Assembly (NCBI RefSeq): GCF_014196845.1
Contig: NZ_JACIEM010000002.1
Span: 186,001-250,000 of the forward strand
Direction of reading: 5' to 3'
Length of the DNA stretch: 64,000 nucleotides
Source of the DNA: Aurantimonas endophytica
Lineage (GTDB): Bacteria > Pseudomonadota > Alphaproteobacteria > Rhizobiales > Rhizobiaceae
The notes under the pieces are model-generated. The model was not told where the DNA came from. It did not search any database and saw only the letters and a list, made by a program, of their open reading frames with translations. Made by a program: the position numbers and the translations under genes. The stretch's first letter is position 1. Each line of letters opens with the position of its first letter. Shown piece after piece: positions 8,863-19,441 of the stretch.

Positions 8863-9270
8863 ATGCTGAAGCACCTTGTTCTTCTCGCCGCACTTGCCTT
8901 CGCCCCGGCGGCCGCGGCCCAGGATCATGACGGCCACGGCACCGCCACCCCGACGGAGGGGACCGCCGGGATGGATCACGGCGCCATGGCGCATGGCACG
9001 ATGGATGCGGCTGATTCCCCGTCGAGCAGAGCCTTCACCGAGGCCAATGACCGGATGCACGCGGCGATGGGGGCCGATCTCAGCGGCGACGCCGATGTCG
9101 ACTTCGTCCGCTCGATGATCCCGCACCACCAGGGCGCCATCGACATGGCGCGGATCCAGCTGGAGTACGGCAAGGATCCCGAATTGCGGGCCCTGGCGGA
9201 AGCGATCATCACAGCGCAGGAAACCGAGATTGCCGAGATGGAGGCGTGGCTCGCGGCGCACGACCGTTGA
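8863..9270 (+). CDS. Secreted DUF305 (CopM-like) protein
   Basis: 135 residues with a cleavable Sec signal peptide ([16 protein letters not shown]) and a His/Met-rich start of the mature protein ([18 protein letters not shown]). The DUF305 core has the conserved [17 protein letters not shown] motif and ends in an [16 protein letters not shown] helix. DUF305 proteins are ferritin-like helical bundles; the cyanobacterial member CopM binds copper in the periplasm. The MerR-type promoter immediately upstream supports a metal-related role, probably copper, but this is inference. A ribosome-binding site GGAG lies 7 bases before the ATG. Confidence 0.85.
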   Translation: MLKHLVLLAALAFAPAAAAQDHDGHGTATPTEGTAGMDHGAMAHGTMDAADSPSSRAFTEANDRMHAAMGADLSGDADVDFVRSMIPHHQGAIDMARIQLEYGKDPELRALAEAIITAQETEIAEMEAWLAAHDR

Positions 9271-9292
9271 CGGATCGCGCCAGAGAGCCCGC

Positions 9293-10228
9293 TCAGTCGG
9301 GGGCGTCCGATCGGTTGGCGAAGCCGGTCAGCGGCGGCGGTGAGGCTGCCAGTTCCGTCAGCATCCAGTCCCGGAAGGCGCGGATCTTCGGGACGTTGCG
9401 CCGCGACTCGGCATAGCACAGCCAGTAGAAGTGCTGATCGTCGGCAACGAGTTCGAAGGGCTGGACGAGGCTGCCGTCGCGCAGCGCCTCCTCGTGGAAG
9501 ACCGGGGTCAGGATGGCGATGCCGTGCCCGGCGACCGCGGCGCGGGCGACGACATGCTGGTCTCCCATGTCCGAGAATGGGCGGTTCGCCGGATCGAAGC
9601 CGCTTATGCCGGCGGCCGCGAACCAGAGCGGCCACCACACGTCGTGGGGATCGAGGAGGGGGGCGTTCAGGAGGTCGGCGGGTTTGTTCAGCGGCCCGAG
9701 CCGTTCGAGGAGAGACGGCGCGAGGATAGGCGTGAAGCCGGTCGCGAACAGACGATGCTGGACGAGCCCTGGCCAGGGTCCGCGACCGGCGCGAATGGCG
9801 ACGTCGACCTCGTCGCGGCGAAAGTCGACGACGTCCCGCGTGGCAACCATGCGCACCCCGATCGTCGGGTGCTGCATCTGGAAGAAGCCGATCCGCGGCG
9901 CCAGCCATGCCGCGCTGAAGGTCGGCACGACGCTGATATGCAGCAGCGCATTCTCGTCGGTCATGATCTGCCCGAACCCGGCCGCGATCAGGTCGAAGGC
10001 CTCGGTCAATACCGGCCGCAGGCGCTCGCCGGCGTCGGTCAGCACCAGCCCGCGCGGCCGCCGCAGGAACAGTTTCAGCCCGACGCGTTCCTCGATCAGC
10101 TTGATCTGGTAGCTGACCGCGGCCTGCGTCATGCCGAGCTCTTCGCCCGCTTTGGTGAAGCTCAGATGCCGGGCCGCCGCCTCGAAGACCCGTACTGCTG
10201 CCAGTGGCGGCATCGACCGTCCGCTCAT
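9293..10228 (-). CDS. LysR-family transcriptional regulator (GcvA-like)
   Basis: About 311 residues from the ATG at 10228; the open frame extends 38 codons further upstream without family resemblance. The N-terminal winged helix-turn-helix reads LAAVRVFEAAARHLSFTKAG then AAVSYQIKLIEERVGLKLF, the pattern of GcvA-type LysR proteins. The C-terminal ~210 residues are the periplasmic-binding-like effector domain (HISVVPTFSAAWLAPRIG). It sits between the DUF305 gene (convergent) and a small gene transcribed divergently 125 bases away, the usual position of a LysR target. The effector is unknown. Confidence 0.88.
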   Translation of the reverse strand: MSGRSMPPLAAVRVFEAAARHLSFTKAGEELGMTQAAVSYQIKLIEERVGLKLFLRRPRGLVLTDAGERLRPVLTEAFDLIAAGFGQIMTDENALLHISVVPTFSAAWLAPRIGFFQMQHPTIGVRMVATRDVVDFRRDEVDVAIRAGRGPWPGLVQHRLFATGFTPILAPSLLERLGPLNKPADLLNAPLLDPHDVWWPLWFAAAGISGFDPANRPFSDMGDQHVVARAAVAGHGIAILTPVFHEEALRDGSLVQPFELVADDQHFYWLCYAESRRNVPKIRAFRDWMLTELAASPPPLTGFANRSDAPD

Positions 10229-10353
10229 CGCCTCGCCCTCACTCGCATAAGCTCTCCTTATGCCAGCTGATCGAGCTTCGATTGGCTTGGCAAGCCCGTT
10301 CGGGCCCATGCTCCCAGATAGGCCGCTTGGACGGCAAGCCATGGGAGGTCAGC

Positions 10354-10548
10354 ATGACTTGGGAAATTGGAAGGCTTCTGCCCGCCCTGATCGGGCTGGC
10401 GATTGGCCGCATGCCGCCGGGGTCGAAGCCGCCGCCGGCGCACCGGCTCGACGCGGACGACCTGCCCGACGCGATGAAGCGCGATCTCGGCCTGATGGAC
10501 GGGCGCGGCCCGACGCTCCGGCGGCCGGAACGAAGCGGGCGGTTCTGA
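10354..10548 (+). CDS. Small conserved-looking protein divergent from the LysR gene
   Basis: A 64-residue open frame starting at an ATG preceded by GGGAGG with ideal spacing (10343-10348). The protein has a short hydrophobic N-terminus (LLPALIGLAIGR), then a proline-rich turn and the stretch DADDLPDAMKRDLGLMDGRG. The latter resembles the C-terminal part of short DUF1127-like proteins found next to LysR genes in rhizobia ('D-x-P-x-x-L-x-R-D-I-G-L'). The divergent position makes it a possible LysR target. No function is assigned. Confidence 0.6.
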   Translation: MTWEIGRLLPALIGLAIGRMPPGSKPPPAHRLDADDLPDAMKRDLGLMDGRGPTLRRPERSGRF

Positions 10549-10575
10549 CAGACGGAATTGCCCGGAAGAGGCCGC

Positions 10576-11517
10576 TCAGTACCCCGCCGCGCGATCGACC
10601 AGATGGCGGAGCTTCTCGCCCCGTTCATGCGCCGCGATCTGCTGCATGATCGTCGGCGCCAGCGCGTCCGGGTCCGACGAGGCTGCGACATGCGGCGTCA
10701 CGAAGACCCGCGGATGCGTCCACAGCGGGCTCGTGGCTGGTAGCGGCTCGACGGTAAAGACGTCGAGCGAGGCCTCCATCAGCCTGTCCTGCTCCAGCGC
10801 GTCGAGGATCGCCGCCTCGTTCTGCAGCCCGCCGCGGCCGGCATTGATCAGCACCGGCCCGCCGAGCGGCGTGTCGCGCTTCAGGCGCGACAGCAGCTTG
10901 GCATCGATGATGCCGCGCGTCGCCTCGGTCAGCGGCAGCAGCACGACGAGGATGTCGGACGCGGCGAGGAATGGGCCGAGCCCGTCCTCCCCGGCGAACA
11001 TCTCGACGCCCTCGGCCGGCTTCGGCGAGCGACCCCAGCCGGCAAGGCGGAAGCCGAGCGCCTTCAGCTTGTCCGCGGCGTCACGGCCGAGTTCGCCGAA
11101 ACCCATGATGCCGACGGTGATCTCGCGCGCCGCGGGCTGCATGCGCTCGTGCCAGATCTTCTGCGCCTGCTGGGTGCGATAGGCCCGGCCGCGGCGGAAA
11201 TGGTCGAGCACCCGCCAGACGACATATTCGCTCATCCGCCCCGAAAGATCCTCGGCGACGATCCGCGCCACCGGCACGTCCGGCAGGCGCTTGTCCGCGA
11301 GGATATGGTCTACGCCGGCGCCGAGCGAGAAGATCGCCTTGAGGTTCGGCAGGTTTTCCAGGAGCCCCGGCGGCTGTTTCCAGACTACCGCGTATTCGAT
11401 CGACGGGTCGGTCGCGTCCTTCGGCTCGAGGACGATCGCGCGCTGGCTTCCGGCCTTCTGCAGCGCCGCCAGCCAGCGCATGGGATCGAAGCCCGTCACG
11501 GAGAGAAGAATGGTCAA
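10576..11517 (-). CDS. ghrA: Glyoxylate/hydroxypyruvate reductase A-type D-2-hydroxyacid dehydrogenase
   Basis: A 313-residue NAD(P)H-dependent D-2-hydroxyacid dehydrogenase that reduces glyoxylate and hydroxypyruvate. The dinucleotide motif GFGELG is at residues ~140-144. The catalytic triad is visible as Arg in NAGRGG (~228), Glu in FTVEPLP (~257) and His in TPHVAAS (~276). GhrA features include the short N-terminal domain and PLWTHPRV. Its start lies 3 bases from the end of the Nudix gene, so it is the last gene of the long leftward yej-CDF-nudix run. Confidence 0.87.
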   Translation of the reverse strand: MTILLSVTGFDPMRWLAALQKAGSQRAIVLEPKDATDPSIEYAVVWKQPPGLLENLPNLKAIFSLGAGVDHILADKRLPDVPVARIVAEDLSGRMSEYVVWRVLDHFRRGRAYRTQQAQKIWHERMQPAAREITVGIMGFGELGRDAADKLKALGFRLAGWGRSPKPAEGVEMFAGEDGLGPFLAASDILVVLLPLTEATRGIIDAKLLSRLKRDTPLGGPVLINAGRGGLQNEAAILDALEQDRLMEASLDVFTVEPLPATSPLWTHPRVFVTPHVAASSDPDALAPTIMQQIAAHERGEKLRHLVDRAAGY

Positions 11518-11520
11518 TGC

Positions 11521-12173
11521 TCAGTCCCTGATGTCGATCGTGCCGAGCAGCGCCTGCGCCCGCGCCCGACCCTTGCGTGCGAACCAGTGCGTGCAGGCGA
11601 TGAGATAGCCGTTCTCGACCCGGCCCTCGTCGACGGCGGCGACGAGATCGTCGACCGGCGCGAGGATCGGCCGGATGTCCTCGTGCTCGTCCGCCTTGCC
11701 GGCCGCATCCGTGAGTTCCCCGGCATCGACGATGGCAAGGAAGATCGTGGCATGCTCGGTGGTAAGCCCCGGCGCCGGCAGCATCCGGAAGCACGCCTCG
11801 ATCGCTCGGGGCACGAGGCTCGTCTCCTCGGTCAGCTCGCGCGCGGCAGCCGCCTCGATGCTTTCGCCGGGGTCGACGATGCCGGCGGGCAATTCCAGTG
11901 CTGCGGCGTTCGCGGTCTGCAGGGCGGCGGCGAAGCGGAACTGCCGGATCACGACAATGGCGTCGCGATCCGGATCGTAGGGAATGATCGTCGCGACGTG
12001 GCCCGTCGCCAGATATTCACGGTCGATCGGCCCGATCTCGCCCTCGCCGTCGAGCCGGGCGTGGCGCAGTGTGGCGACGCGAAAGTCGCGGAAGCCCTCG
12101 TGCAGCAGCGTATCGCTGTCGACATGGAAGGGCAGGGGCTGGTCGGTCAGCTGGTCGCGATAGTGGCTGGTGG

Positions 12174-12177
<4 letters not shown>
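11521..12177 (-). CDS. Nudix hydrolase (ADP-ribose/nucleotide-sugar pyrophosphatase type)
   Basis: 218 residues. The Nudix box spans residues ~99-121 (GIVDPGESIEAAAARELTEE) and keeps the REL-x-EE metal-binding core. The glycine that usually follows EE-x is a serine. The upstream ELPAG and the central IRQFRFAAALQT segment are typical of the ADP-ribose pyrophosphatase branch, which splits ADP-ribose and related nucleotide sugars. The start codon overlaps the yejF stop (ATGA), and ghrA follows 3 bases after its end, so the three are probably co-transcribed. Exact substrate is unknown. Confidence 0.82.
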
Positions 12178-13877
<1,700 letters not shown>

Positions 13878-14803
13878 GATGGGCGTGGTCGCCCTCGGTT
13901 GCCGCGTCGGCGCAGCGGCCGCGCTCGATCTCGACGGTCGCGTGGCCGATGGCGAAACGCTTCGCCAGCTCGGCCTTGATCGCGCGGATCGCCGCCGTCG
14001 GCTCGGCGCCGTCGACGATCGCCGCGTGGAGCGTCACCATCGGCCGTTCCGGCGTCAGCGCCCAGGCGTGGACGTGATGCACCTCGCAGACGCCGGGCAC
14101 GTTCGCGACGAGGTGCGGACCGATCGCATCGACGTCGAGGCCTTCCGGGACGCCTTCGAGCAGCAGATGGCCCGCATCGCGCACCAGGCGCCATGCCGAG
14201 ACGAGGATCAGGAGGGCCACCACCACCGACAGGATCGGATCGATCGGCGTCCAACCGGTCCACAATATGACGAGGGCGGCGGCGATCGCGGCGACCGAGC
14301 CGAGCAGGTCGCCGATCACGTGGAGCACGGCGCCGCGAATGTTGAGATTGTCGCGGTCCGCCCCGTGCAGGATCGCCAGCACCCCGAGATTGACCGCAAG
14401 CCCCATCGCCGCGACCACCAGCATCGTCCCGCCGAGGATCTCGCCGGGCTGGCCCACGCGGTGCCACGCCTCGACGACGATGAAGCCGGCGATGGCGAAC
14501 AATGCGACGCCGTTGACGAAGGCGACCAGCACCTGGAAGCGGGCATAGCCGTAGGTCCGCTTGTCGTCATGCGGCCGTCGCGCCAGGCGGAAGGCCAGCC
14601 AGCCGAGCGACAATGCGGTGAAGTCGGTCAGCATGTGCCCGGCATCGGCAAGCAGCGCCAGCGAACCCGAGACCAGGCCGCCGACCACTTCCGCCACCAT
14701 GAACAGCCCGGTCACCACCGCGGCGATGGCGATCCGCTTCTCGCTGGCGCCATGGGCGTGGCCGGCAAAGCCGTGGGAATGGCCGGCGTGATCGCTCATC
14801 GCC

Positions 14804-16051
14804 TCACCGGAAGCTCTTGCGCGGATCGAAGGCGTCACGGACCGCCTCGCCGACAAAGACCAGCAGCGACAGCATCAGCGACAGGACGATGAAGCCCGAG
14901 AAGCCCAGCCAGGGCGCCTGGAGGTTGTTCTTGCCCTGCGCCAGCAGCTCGCCGAGGGACGGCGAGCCGGGCGGCAGGCCGAAGCCGAGGAAGTCGAGCG
15001 AGGTCAGCGTGGTGATCGAGCCGTTGAGGATGAACGGCAGGAATGTCAGCGTCGCCACCATGGCGTTGGGCAGCAGATGGCGGACCATGATCGTCCAGTC
15101 GCCGACGCCGAGCGATCGCGCCGCGGTGACATATTCGAAGTTGCGGGCGCGCAGGAACTCCGCCCGGACGACGCCGACGAAGGCGACCCAGGAGAACAGG
15201 AGCATGATCCCGAGCAGGATCCAGAAGCCGGGCGGCAGGATCGCGGCGATGATCAGCAGCAGGTACAGCACCGGGATCGACGACCAGATCTCGATGAAGC
15301 GCTGGAACAACAGGTCCACCCAGCCGCCGAAATAGCCCTGCACCGCGCCGGCGGCGACGCCGATGACGGCGGAAGCGCCAGTGAGGATCAGCCCGAACAG
15401 CACCGAGATCCGGAAGCCGTAGATCAGCCGCGACGCGACGTCGCGCGCCTGGTCGTCGGTGCCGAGCCAGTTCATGTTGCCGAGATTGCAGTTCGGATCC
15501 TCTACGCCGAGCGGATAGCGCTGGCAGCGTTCCTCCTCCGTGAACAACCACGAGGGGGCGGATGGCGCGGGGGTCGGAATCTCGTTGTTGACCGTCTGAT
15601 AGGAGTAGCGGATCGGCGGCCAGATGGCCCAGCCATTGGCCTCGATTTCCTCCTGCACGAACGGGTCGCGATAGTTGGTCACCGGCAGGAAGCCGCCGAA
15701 CACCTCCTCCGGGTAGTCGACGAGCACCGGATAGTAGAACTCGCCCTTGTACTCGACCAGCAGCGGCCGGTCGTTGGCGACGAGCTCAGCGAAGGAGGTG
15801 ACCACGAACAGGAAAAGGAAAATCCACAGCGACCAGTAGCCGCGCCGGTTCGCCTTGAAGTTCTCCCAGCGCCTGATGTTGAGCGGCGACAGGCGCGGAC
15901 GACGCGTCAGTCCCGCCTCCGGTGCCATCTGCGCGATGCCGGCGGTCTCCTCGCGTGCGATCTCGGCGGCGCGCTCCTCCGGCAGAGTGTCGGGTTCCCC
16001 CGGTCGGCGAGCCTCGTCTTCCTTGAGCCGGTCCTTGAGTGCGTCGTCCAT
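14804..16051 (-). CDS. yejE: Peptide ABC transporter permease (YejE-like)
   Basis: A 415-residue inner-membrane permease. After a ~75-residue charged N-terminal extension, it has a first membrane helix (YWSLWIFLFLFVVTSFAEL), a large periplasmic insertion that includes NLGNMNWLGTDDQARDV, the OppC/DppC signature, and five C-terminal membrane segments. The EAA loop is recognisable near EYVTAARSLGVGDW. The long soluble insertion after helix 1 is typical of YejE. It pairs with YejB to form the channel of a peptide importer. Confidence 0.92.
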   Translation of the reverse strand: MDDALKDRLKEDEARRPGEPDTLPEERAAEIAREETAGIAQMAPEAGLTRRPRLSPLNIRRWENFKANRRGYWSLWIFLFLFVVTSFAELVANDRPLLVEYKGEFYYPVLVDYPEEVFGGFLPVTNYRDPFVQEEIEANGWAIWPPIRYSYQTVNNEIPTPAPSAPSWLFTEEERCQRYPLGVEDPNCNLGNMNWLGTDDQARDVASRLIYGFRISVLFGLILTGASAVIGVAAGAVQGYFGGWVDLLFQRFIEIWSSIPVLYLLLIIAAILPPGFWILLGIMLLFSWVAFVGVVRAEFLRARNFEYVTAARSLGVGDWTIMVRHLLPNAMVATLTFLPFILNGSITTLTSLDFLGFGLPPGSPSLGELLAQGKNNLQAPWLGFSGFIVLSLMLSLLVFVGEAVRDAFDPRKSFR

Positions 16052-16148
16052 GATCAGCGCCCTCCCATCGCGGTTGGAAGTCGGGCGAAACGACCACGGA
16101 GGCGTGCGCCCGTGCCTGGGAAGAGGACGACATTCAGCAAGAGCGCGC

Positions 16149-16275
16149 CGTCATCCTCGGGCTCCGTCCCGAGGATCCAGTGGCGGTCCTTAATGACAGT
16201 GACGCCCCTCACGGCATGCTCGGCGTGCAATTTCGGTGTTCCCCTGGATCCTCGGGACGGGGCCCGAGGACGACG
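16149..16275. repeat. Inverted pair of palindromic intergenic repeats
   Basis: Two ~31-base units, 16149-16179 and 16245-16275, are reverse complements of each other with only two mismatches, and each is itself a hairpin (stem CCTCGGG/CCCGAGG). They are separated by 65 bases. The unit has the well-known look of the rhizobial and alphaproteobacterial intergenic repeat that, read through, encodes a 'DPRxxPEDDG' peptide. The element fills most of the 253-base gap between yejB and yejE, which holds no gene. Confidence 0.75.
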
Positions 16276-16304
16276 GCGGAGGGGAGACTTGGTCATCGTC
16301 ATGC

Positions 16305-17432
16305 TCAGACCTCCCGCCGCTCGAAGTCGATCCGCGGATCGATCCACGTGTAGGTCAGGTCGGAGATCAACGCCGTGAAGAGGCCGATCAGCGAGAAGAT
16401 GTAGAGCGTCGCGAACACCACCGGATAGTCCCGCTGATAGATGCTCTCGAAGCCGAGGAGCCCGAGCCCGTCGAGCGAGAAGATCGTTTCGATCAGCAGC
16501 GAGCCTGCGAAGAAGGCGGAAATAAACGCGCCGGGAAAGCCGGCGACGATGATCAGCATCGCGTTGCGGAACACGTGGCCGTAGAGCACCTGGCGCTCGG
16601 TCAGCCCCTTGGCGCGGGCGGTGGTGACGTACTGCTTGCGGATCTCGTCGAGGAACGAGTTCTTGGTCAGCAGCGTCGTCGTCGCGAAGGCCGACAGCGC
16701 CAAGGAGATCAGCGGCAGGGTCAGGTGCCAGAAATAGTCCGGAATGGTCTGCGACACGCAGCGCGAGGCGTCGAACGCATCCGACCACGGCGCGCACCAG
16801 TCGCCGCGAATGCCGTCGGAGAGCAGGCCCCGCAACGGGAACCAGTCGTAGAACGAGCCGCCGGCGAAGAGGACGATCAGCAGCACCGCGAACAGGAAGC
16901 CCGGAATGGCGTAGGCGACGATGACGATAGCCGACGTCCAGACGTCGAAGGCCGACCCGTCCTTGAGCGCCTTGCGGATGCCGAGTGGGATCGAGATCAG
17001 GTAGGACAGGAGCGTGATCCAGAGCCCCAGCGAGATCGACACCGGCAGCTTCTCGAGGATCAACTCCCACACCGAAATCGAGCGGAAATAGCTCTCGCCG
17101 AAATCGAACCGGATATAGTTCCAGAGCATCAGGCCGAAGCGCTCGAGCGGCGGCTTGTCGAAGCCGAATTGCTGCTCGAGCCGGGCGATGAAGGCCGGAT
17201 CGAGGCCCTGCGCGCCCCGATAGCCGGAATCGCCGCCGCTCTGGCTGGAGCCGAAGTCGCCGCCGCCGCCGGAAACGCGGTCCGTCGCGCCCCCGCCCTG
17301 GCCCTGCAGGCCGGCAATGACCTGCTCCACCGGGCCGCCCGGCGCGAACTGGATCACGATGAAGGAGATGGCCATGATCCCGAGCAGGGTCGGGATCATC
17401 AGCAGGAGGCGGCGGAGGATGTAGGCGCCCAT
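16305..17432 (-). CDS. yejB: Peptide ABC transporter permease (YejB-like)
   Basis: A 375-residue permease. It starts [18 protein letters not shown] with the classic DppB-type first helix and FAPGGPVEQ after it. A Gly/Ser-rich periplasmic insertion follows (residues ~45-75), then further helices and the EAA region [20 protein letters not shown]. Family: membrane subunit of the YejABEF peptide/microcin C importer, which in some rhizobia and Brucella affects sensitivity to antimicrobial peptides. A 128-base gap separates it from the binding-protein gene upstream and 253 bases of repeats from yejE downstream. Confidence 0.92.
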   Translation of the reverse strand: MGAYILRRLLLMIPTLLGIMAISFIVIQFAPGGPVEQVIAGLQGQGGGATDRVSGGGGDFGSSQSGGDSGYRGAQGLDPAFIARLEQQFGFDKPPLERFGLMLWNYIRFDFGESYFRSISVWELILEKLPVSISLGLWITLLSYLISIPLGIRKALKDGSAFDVWTSAIVIVAYAIPGFLFAVLLIVLFAGGSFYDWFPLRGLLSDGIRGDWCAPWSDAFDASRCVSQTIPDYFWHLTLPLISLALSAFATTTLLTKNSFLDEIRKQYVTTARAKGLTERQVLYGHVFRNAMLIIVAGFPGAFISAFFAGSLLIETIFSLDGLGLLGFESIYQRDYPVVFATLYIFSLIGLFTALISDLTYTWIDPRIDFERREV

Positions 17433-17560
17433 GGCCGGGTGTCGTCTCCGAGTGGTCGCGCTTGGTGCCCGATTCGGGCTGTGTCACGATGCTTCGTCTT
17501 GATAGCCCGCATCGGCGGGTTCCGCAAAAGCCGGCGCTGGCCATCCTGCCGGCAGAACGG

Positions 17561-19441
17561 TCAGCCGCGCTGGACGGACTCTGCCTTGGCGGCATCGAGC
17601 CACCACAGCCGCTCGATCGGCCAGGCATAGTCGGGCTTGGTTTCCTTGAACCCGAATATGTCCCAGAAGGCGGCGCGATGGACGTCCGAGCCGATGTTCG
17701 GCAGCCAGTCGAGCCGCCAGCGCAGCACCCGGTCCAGCGCCCGCATGGCGGTGGTGAGGTCGTTGCGGTTGTCGGCCGCGCCCGCCGCAGCGATGAGCGT
17801 GTCCACCGCTTCGTCCGCCATGCCGGGATAGTTGTAGGCCCCGGGCCGGTCCCTCGCATCGCTGCCGAAGAACAGCGTCAGGCCCTCCCACGTCGGAGTA
17901 GGACTGAGGCTGAAGGCGGCGAGGATCATGTCGTAGTCGAAGCGGTTCACCCGGTCCTGGTACTGCGCCGGATCGACGAGGCGGATGGAGGCGTCGAGGC
18001 CGATCCGCCGCAGCGTGTCGATGAACTTGGCGTAGACGCGCTCCTGCTCCTGCCCGAAGGTGAGGAATTCGAGACGGAAGCTCTCTCCGGCAGCATTCAC
18101 CATCCGTCTGCCGTCGAGCCGCCAGCCGGCTTCGGCAAACAGCGTCGTCGCCTGCCGCAGCAAGGCGCGATCGAGGCCGCTGCCGTCGCTGACCGGCTGC
18201 ACCCAGACCTCCCCGAACACCTCCTCGGGGACGCGGCCGCGCAGCGGCTCGAGCAGTGCCAGCTCGGCTGCTGAGGGCGTTCCTTTGGCAACGAAGTCCG
18301 AGCCCTGGAAGGGGGAGTTGGAATGGATGCGCTGGCCGAACATCAAATTGGCGTTGGTCCACTCGAAGTCGAAGCACATGTTGATCGCGTGCCGCACCCG
18401 GCTGTCGGCAAACCGCTCGCGGCGCTGGTTCAGCGCCCAGCACTGGAACTTCGGCCGCTTCTCGCCGGGAAACTCGCGCTTGACCACGTCGCCGCGCGCC
18501 ACGGCCGGAAAATCGTACTCGGTTGCCCACGCTTTCGAGGTGAACTCCTCGCGGAAGGTGATGATGCCCTTCTTGAAGGCCTCCAGCGCCGGCTGGCGAT
18601 CACGGAAGAACTCGATGCGCAGGGTCTCGAAGAGATCGAGCCCGCGCGAGAAGGGCAGGTCTTTGGCCCAGTAGTCCGGCCGCTTTCGGTACTCGATGAA
18701 GCGGCCGAACTCGAAGCGCGAGACCTCGAACCGCCCGCTCCCGGGTATGCCCTCGCGTCCGACCCGGGCGAACTCCCGGTCGGCGAAATAGGCCCGCGGC
18801 ATGATCGGCAGGCTCAGCGCGCCAAGCGCGTCCTGGTAGCTCTGGCGCTCGGTGAACCGGATCCGCACCGTCGCTGGATCGACCGCGACGATCTCGTCGA
18901 GTTCGCGCAGCGTGACCTGGAGGCTCGGATGGCCCTCTTCCTTCAAGGTCTCGTAGCTGAAGACGACATCGTCCGCCGTCACCGGCGCGCCGGTGGAGAA
19001 CCGCGCCTCGGGCCGCAGCCTGAAGGTGAAGCCGTGGCGGTCCTCGGAAAGGGTGACGCTCTCGGCCAATGCGCAGTAGATGGCGTCGGGCTCGTCCATC
19101 GAGCCGAGCATCAGCCCGTCATAGAGGCTTTCGATCCGCGGCGGCGCATTGCCCTGCAGCACGAAGGTGTTGAGCGTGTCGAAGGTCTCCGGCGACTGGT
19201 TGAGGATCCAGTTCGACACCGCGAGGTTCATCTGCCCGCCGACCGGCGCCTCTGGCGAGGCATAGTCGAAATGCGTGTAATCGGGTCCGTATTTGAGGTC
19301 GCCGAACGCCGACAGGCCGTGCAGCGGCGTTTCCGTGGGAACCTCGGCGAAGGCTGCCCCGGGCAGGAGCGGAGCCGCACCGGCGGCCAGCGCGAGCTGC
19401 GTGAAGCGGCGGCGGGTGAGGGACGTCAGCGCCGTCGCCAT
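17561..19441 (-). CDS. yejA: Extracellular solute-binding protein, family 5 (YejA-like, second copy, Tat signal)
   Basis: 626 residues. The N-terminus carries a twin-arginine signal (SLTRRRFTQLALAAGAAPLL, cleavage near AFA), so the protein is probably exported folded by Tat. The mature part is a family 5 peptide-binding protein: YTHFDYASPEAPVGG near the start and an internal segment with TADDVVFSYETL. Its start overlaps the stop of the upstream paralogue (TGATG). Tandem YejA paralogues feeding one YejBEF permease are a known rhizobial arrangement. Peptide specificity cannot be read from the sequence. Confidence 0.9.
   Translation of the reverse strand: MATALTSLTRRRFTQLALAAGAAPLLPGAAFAEVPTETPLHGLSAFGDLKYGPDYTHFDYASPEAPVGGQMNLAVSNWILNQSPETFDTLNTFVLQGNAPPRIESLYDGLMLGSMDEPDAIYCALAESVTLSEDRHGFTFRLRPEARFSTGAPVTADDVVFSYETLKEEGHPSLQVTLRELDEIVAVDPATVRIRFTERQSYQDALGALSLPIMPRAYFADREFARVGREGIPGSGRFEVSRFEFGRFIEYRKRPDYWAKDLPFSRGLDLFETLRIEFFRDRQPALEAFKKGIITFREEFTSKAWATEYDFPAVARGDVVKREFPGEKRPKFQCWALNQRRERFADSRVRHAINMCFDFEWTNANLMFGQRIHSNSPFQGSDFVAKGTPSAAELALLEPLRGRVPEEVFGEVWVQPVSDGSGLDRALLRQATTLFAEAGWRLDGRRMVNAAGESFRLEFLTFGQEQERVYAKFIDTLRRIGLDASIRLVDPAQYQDRVNRFDYDMILAAFSLSPTPTWEGLTLFFGSDARDRPGAYNYPGMADEAVDTLIAAAGAADNRNDLTTAMRALDRVLRWRLDWLPNIGSDVHRAAFWDIFGFKETKPDYAWPIERLWWLDAAKAESVQRG

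Noticed and set aside
16054-17859. 601-codon minus-strand frame overlapping yejB
   Set aside because: Out of frame with YejB and crosses the palindromic repeats; the 'DRHWILGTEPEDDG' stretch is the translated repeat, not a protein.
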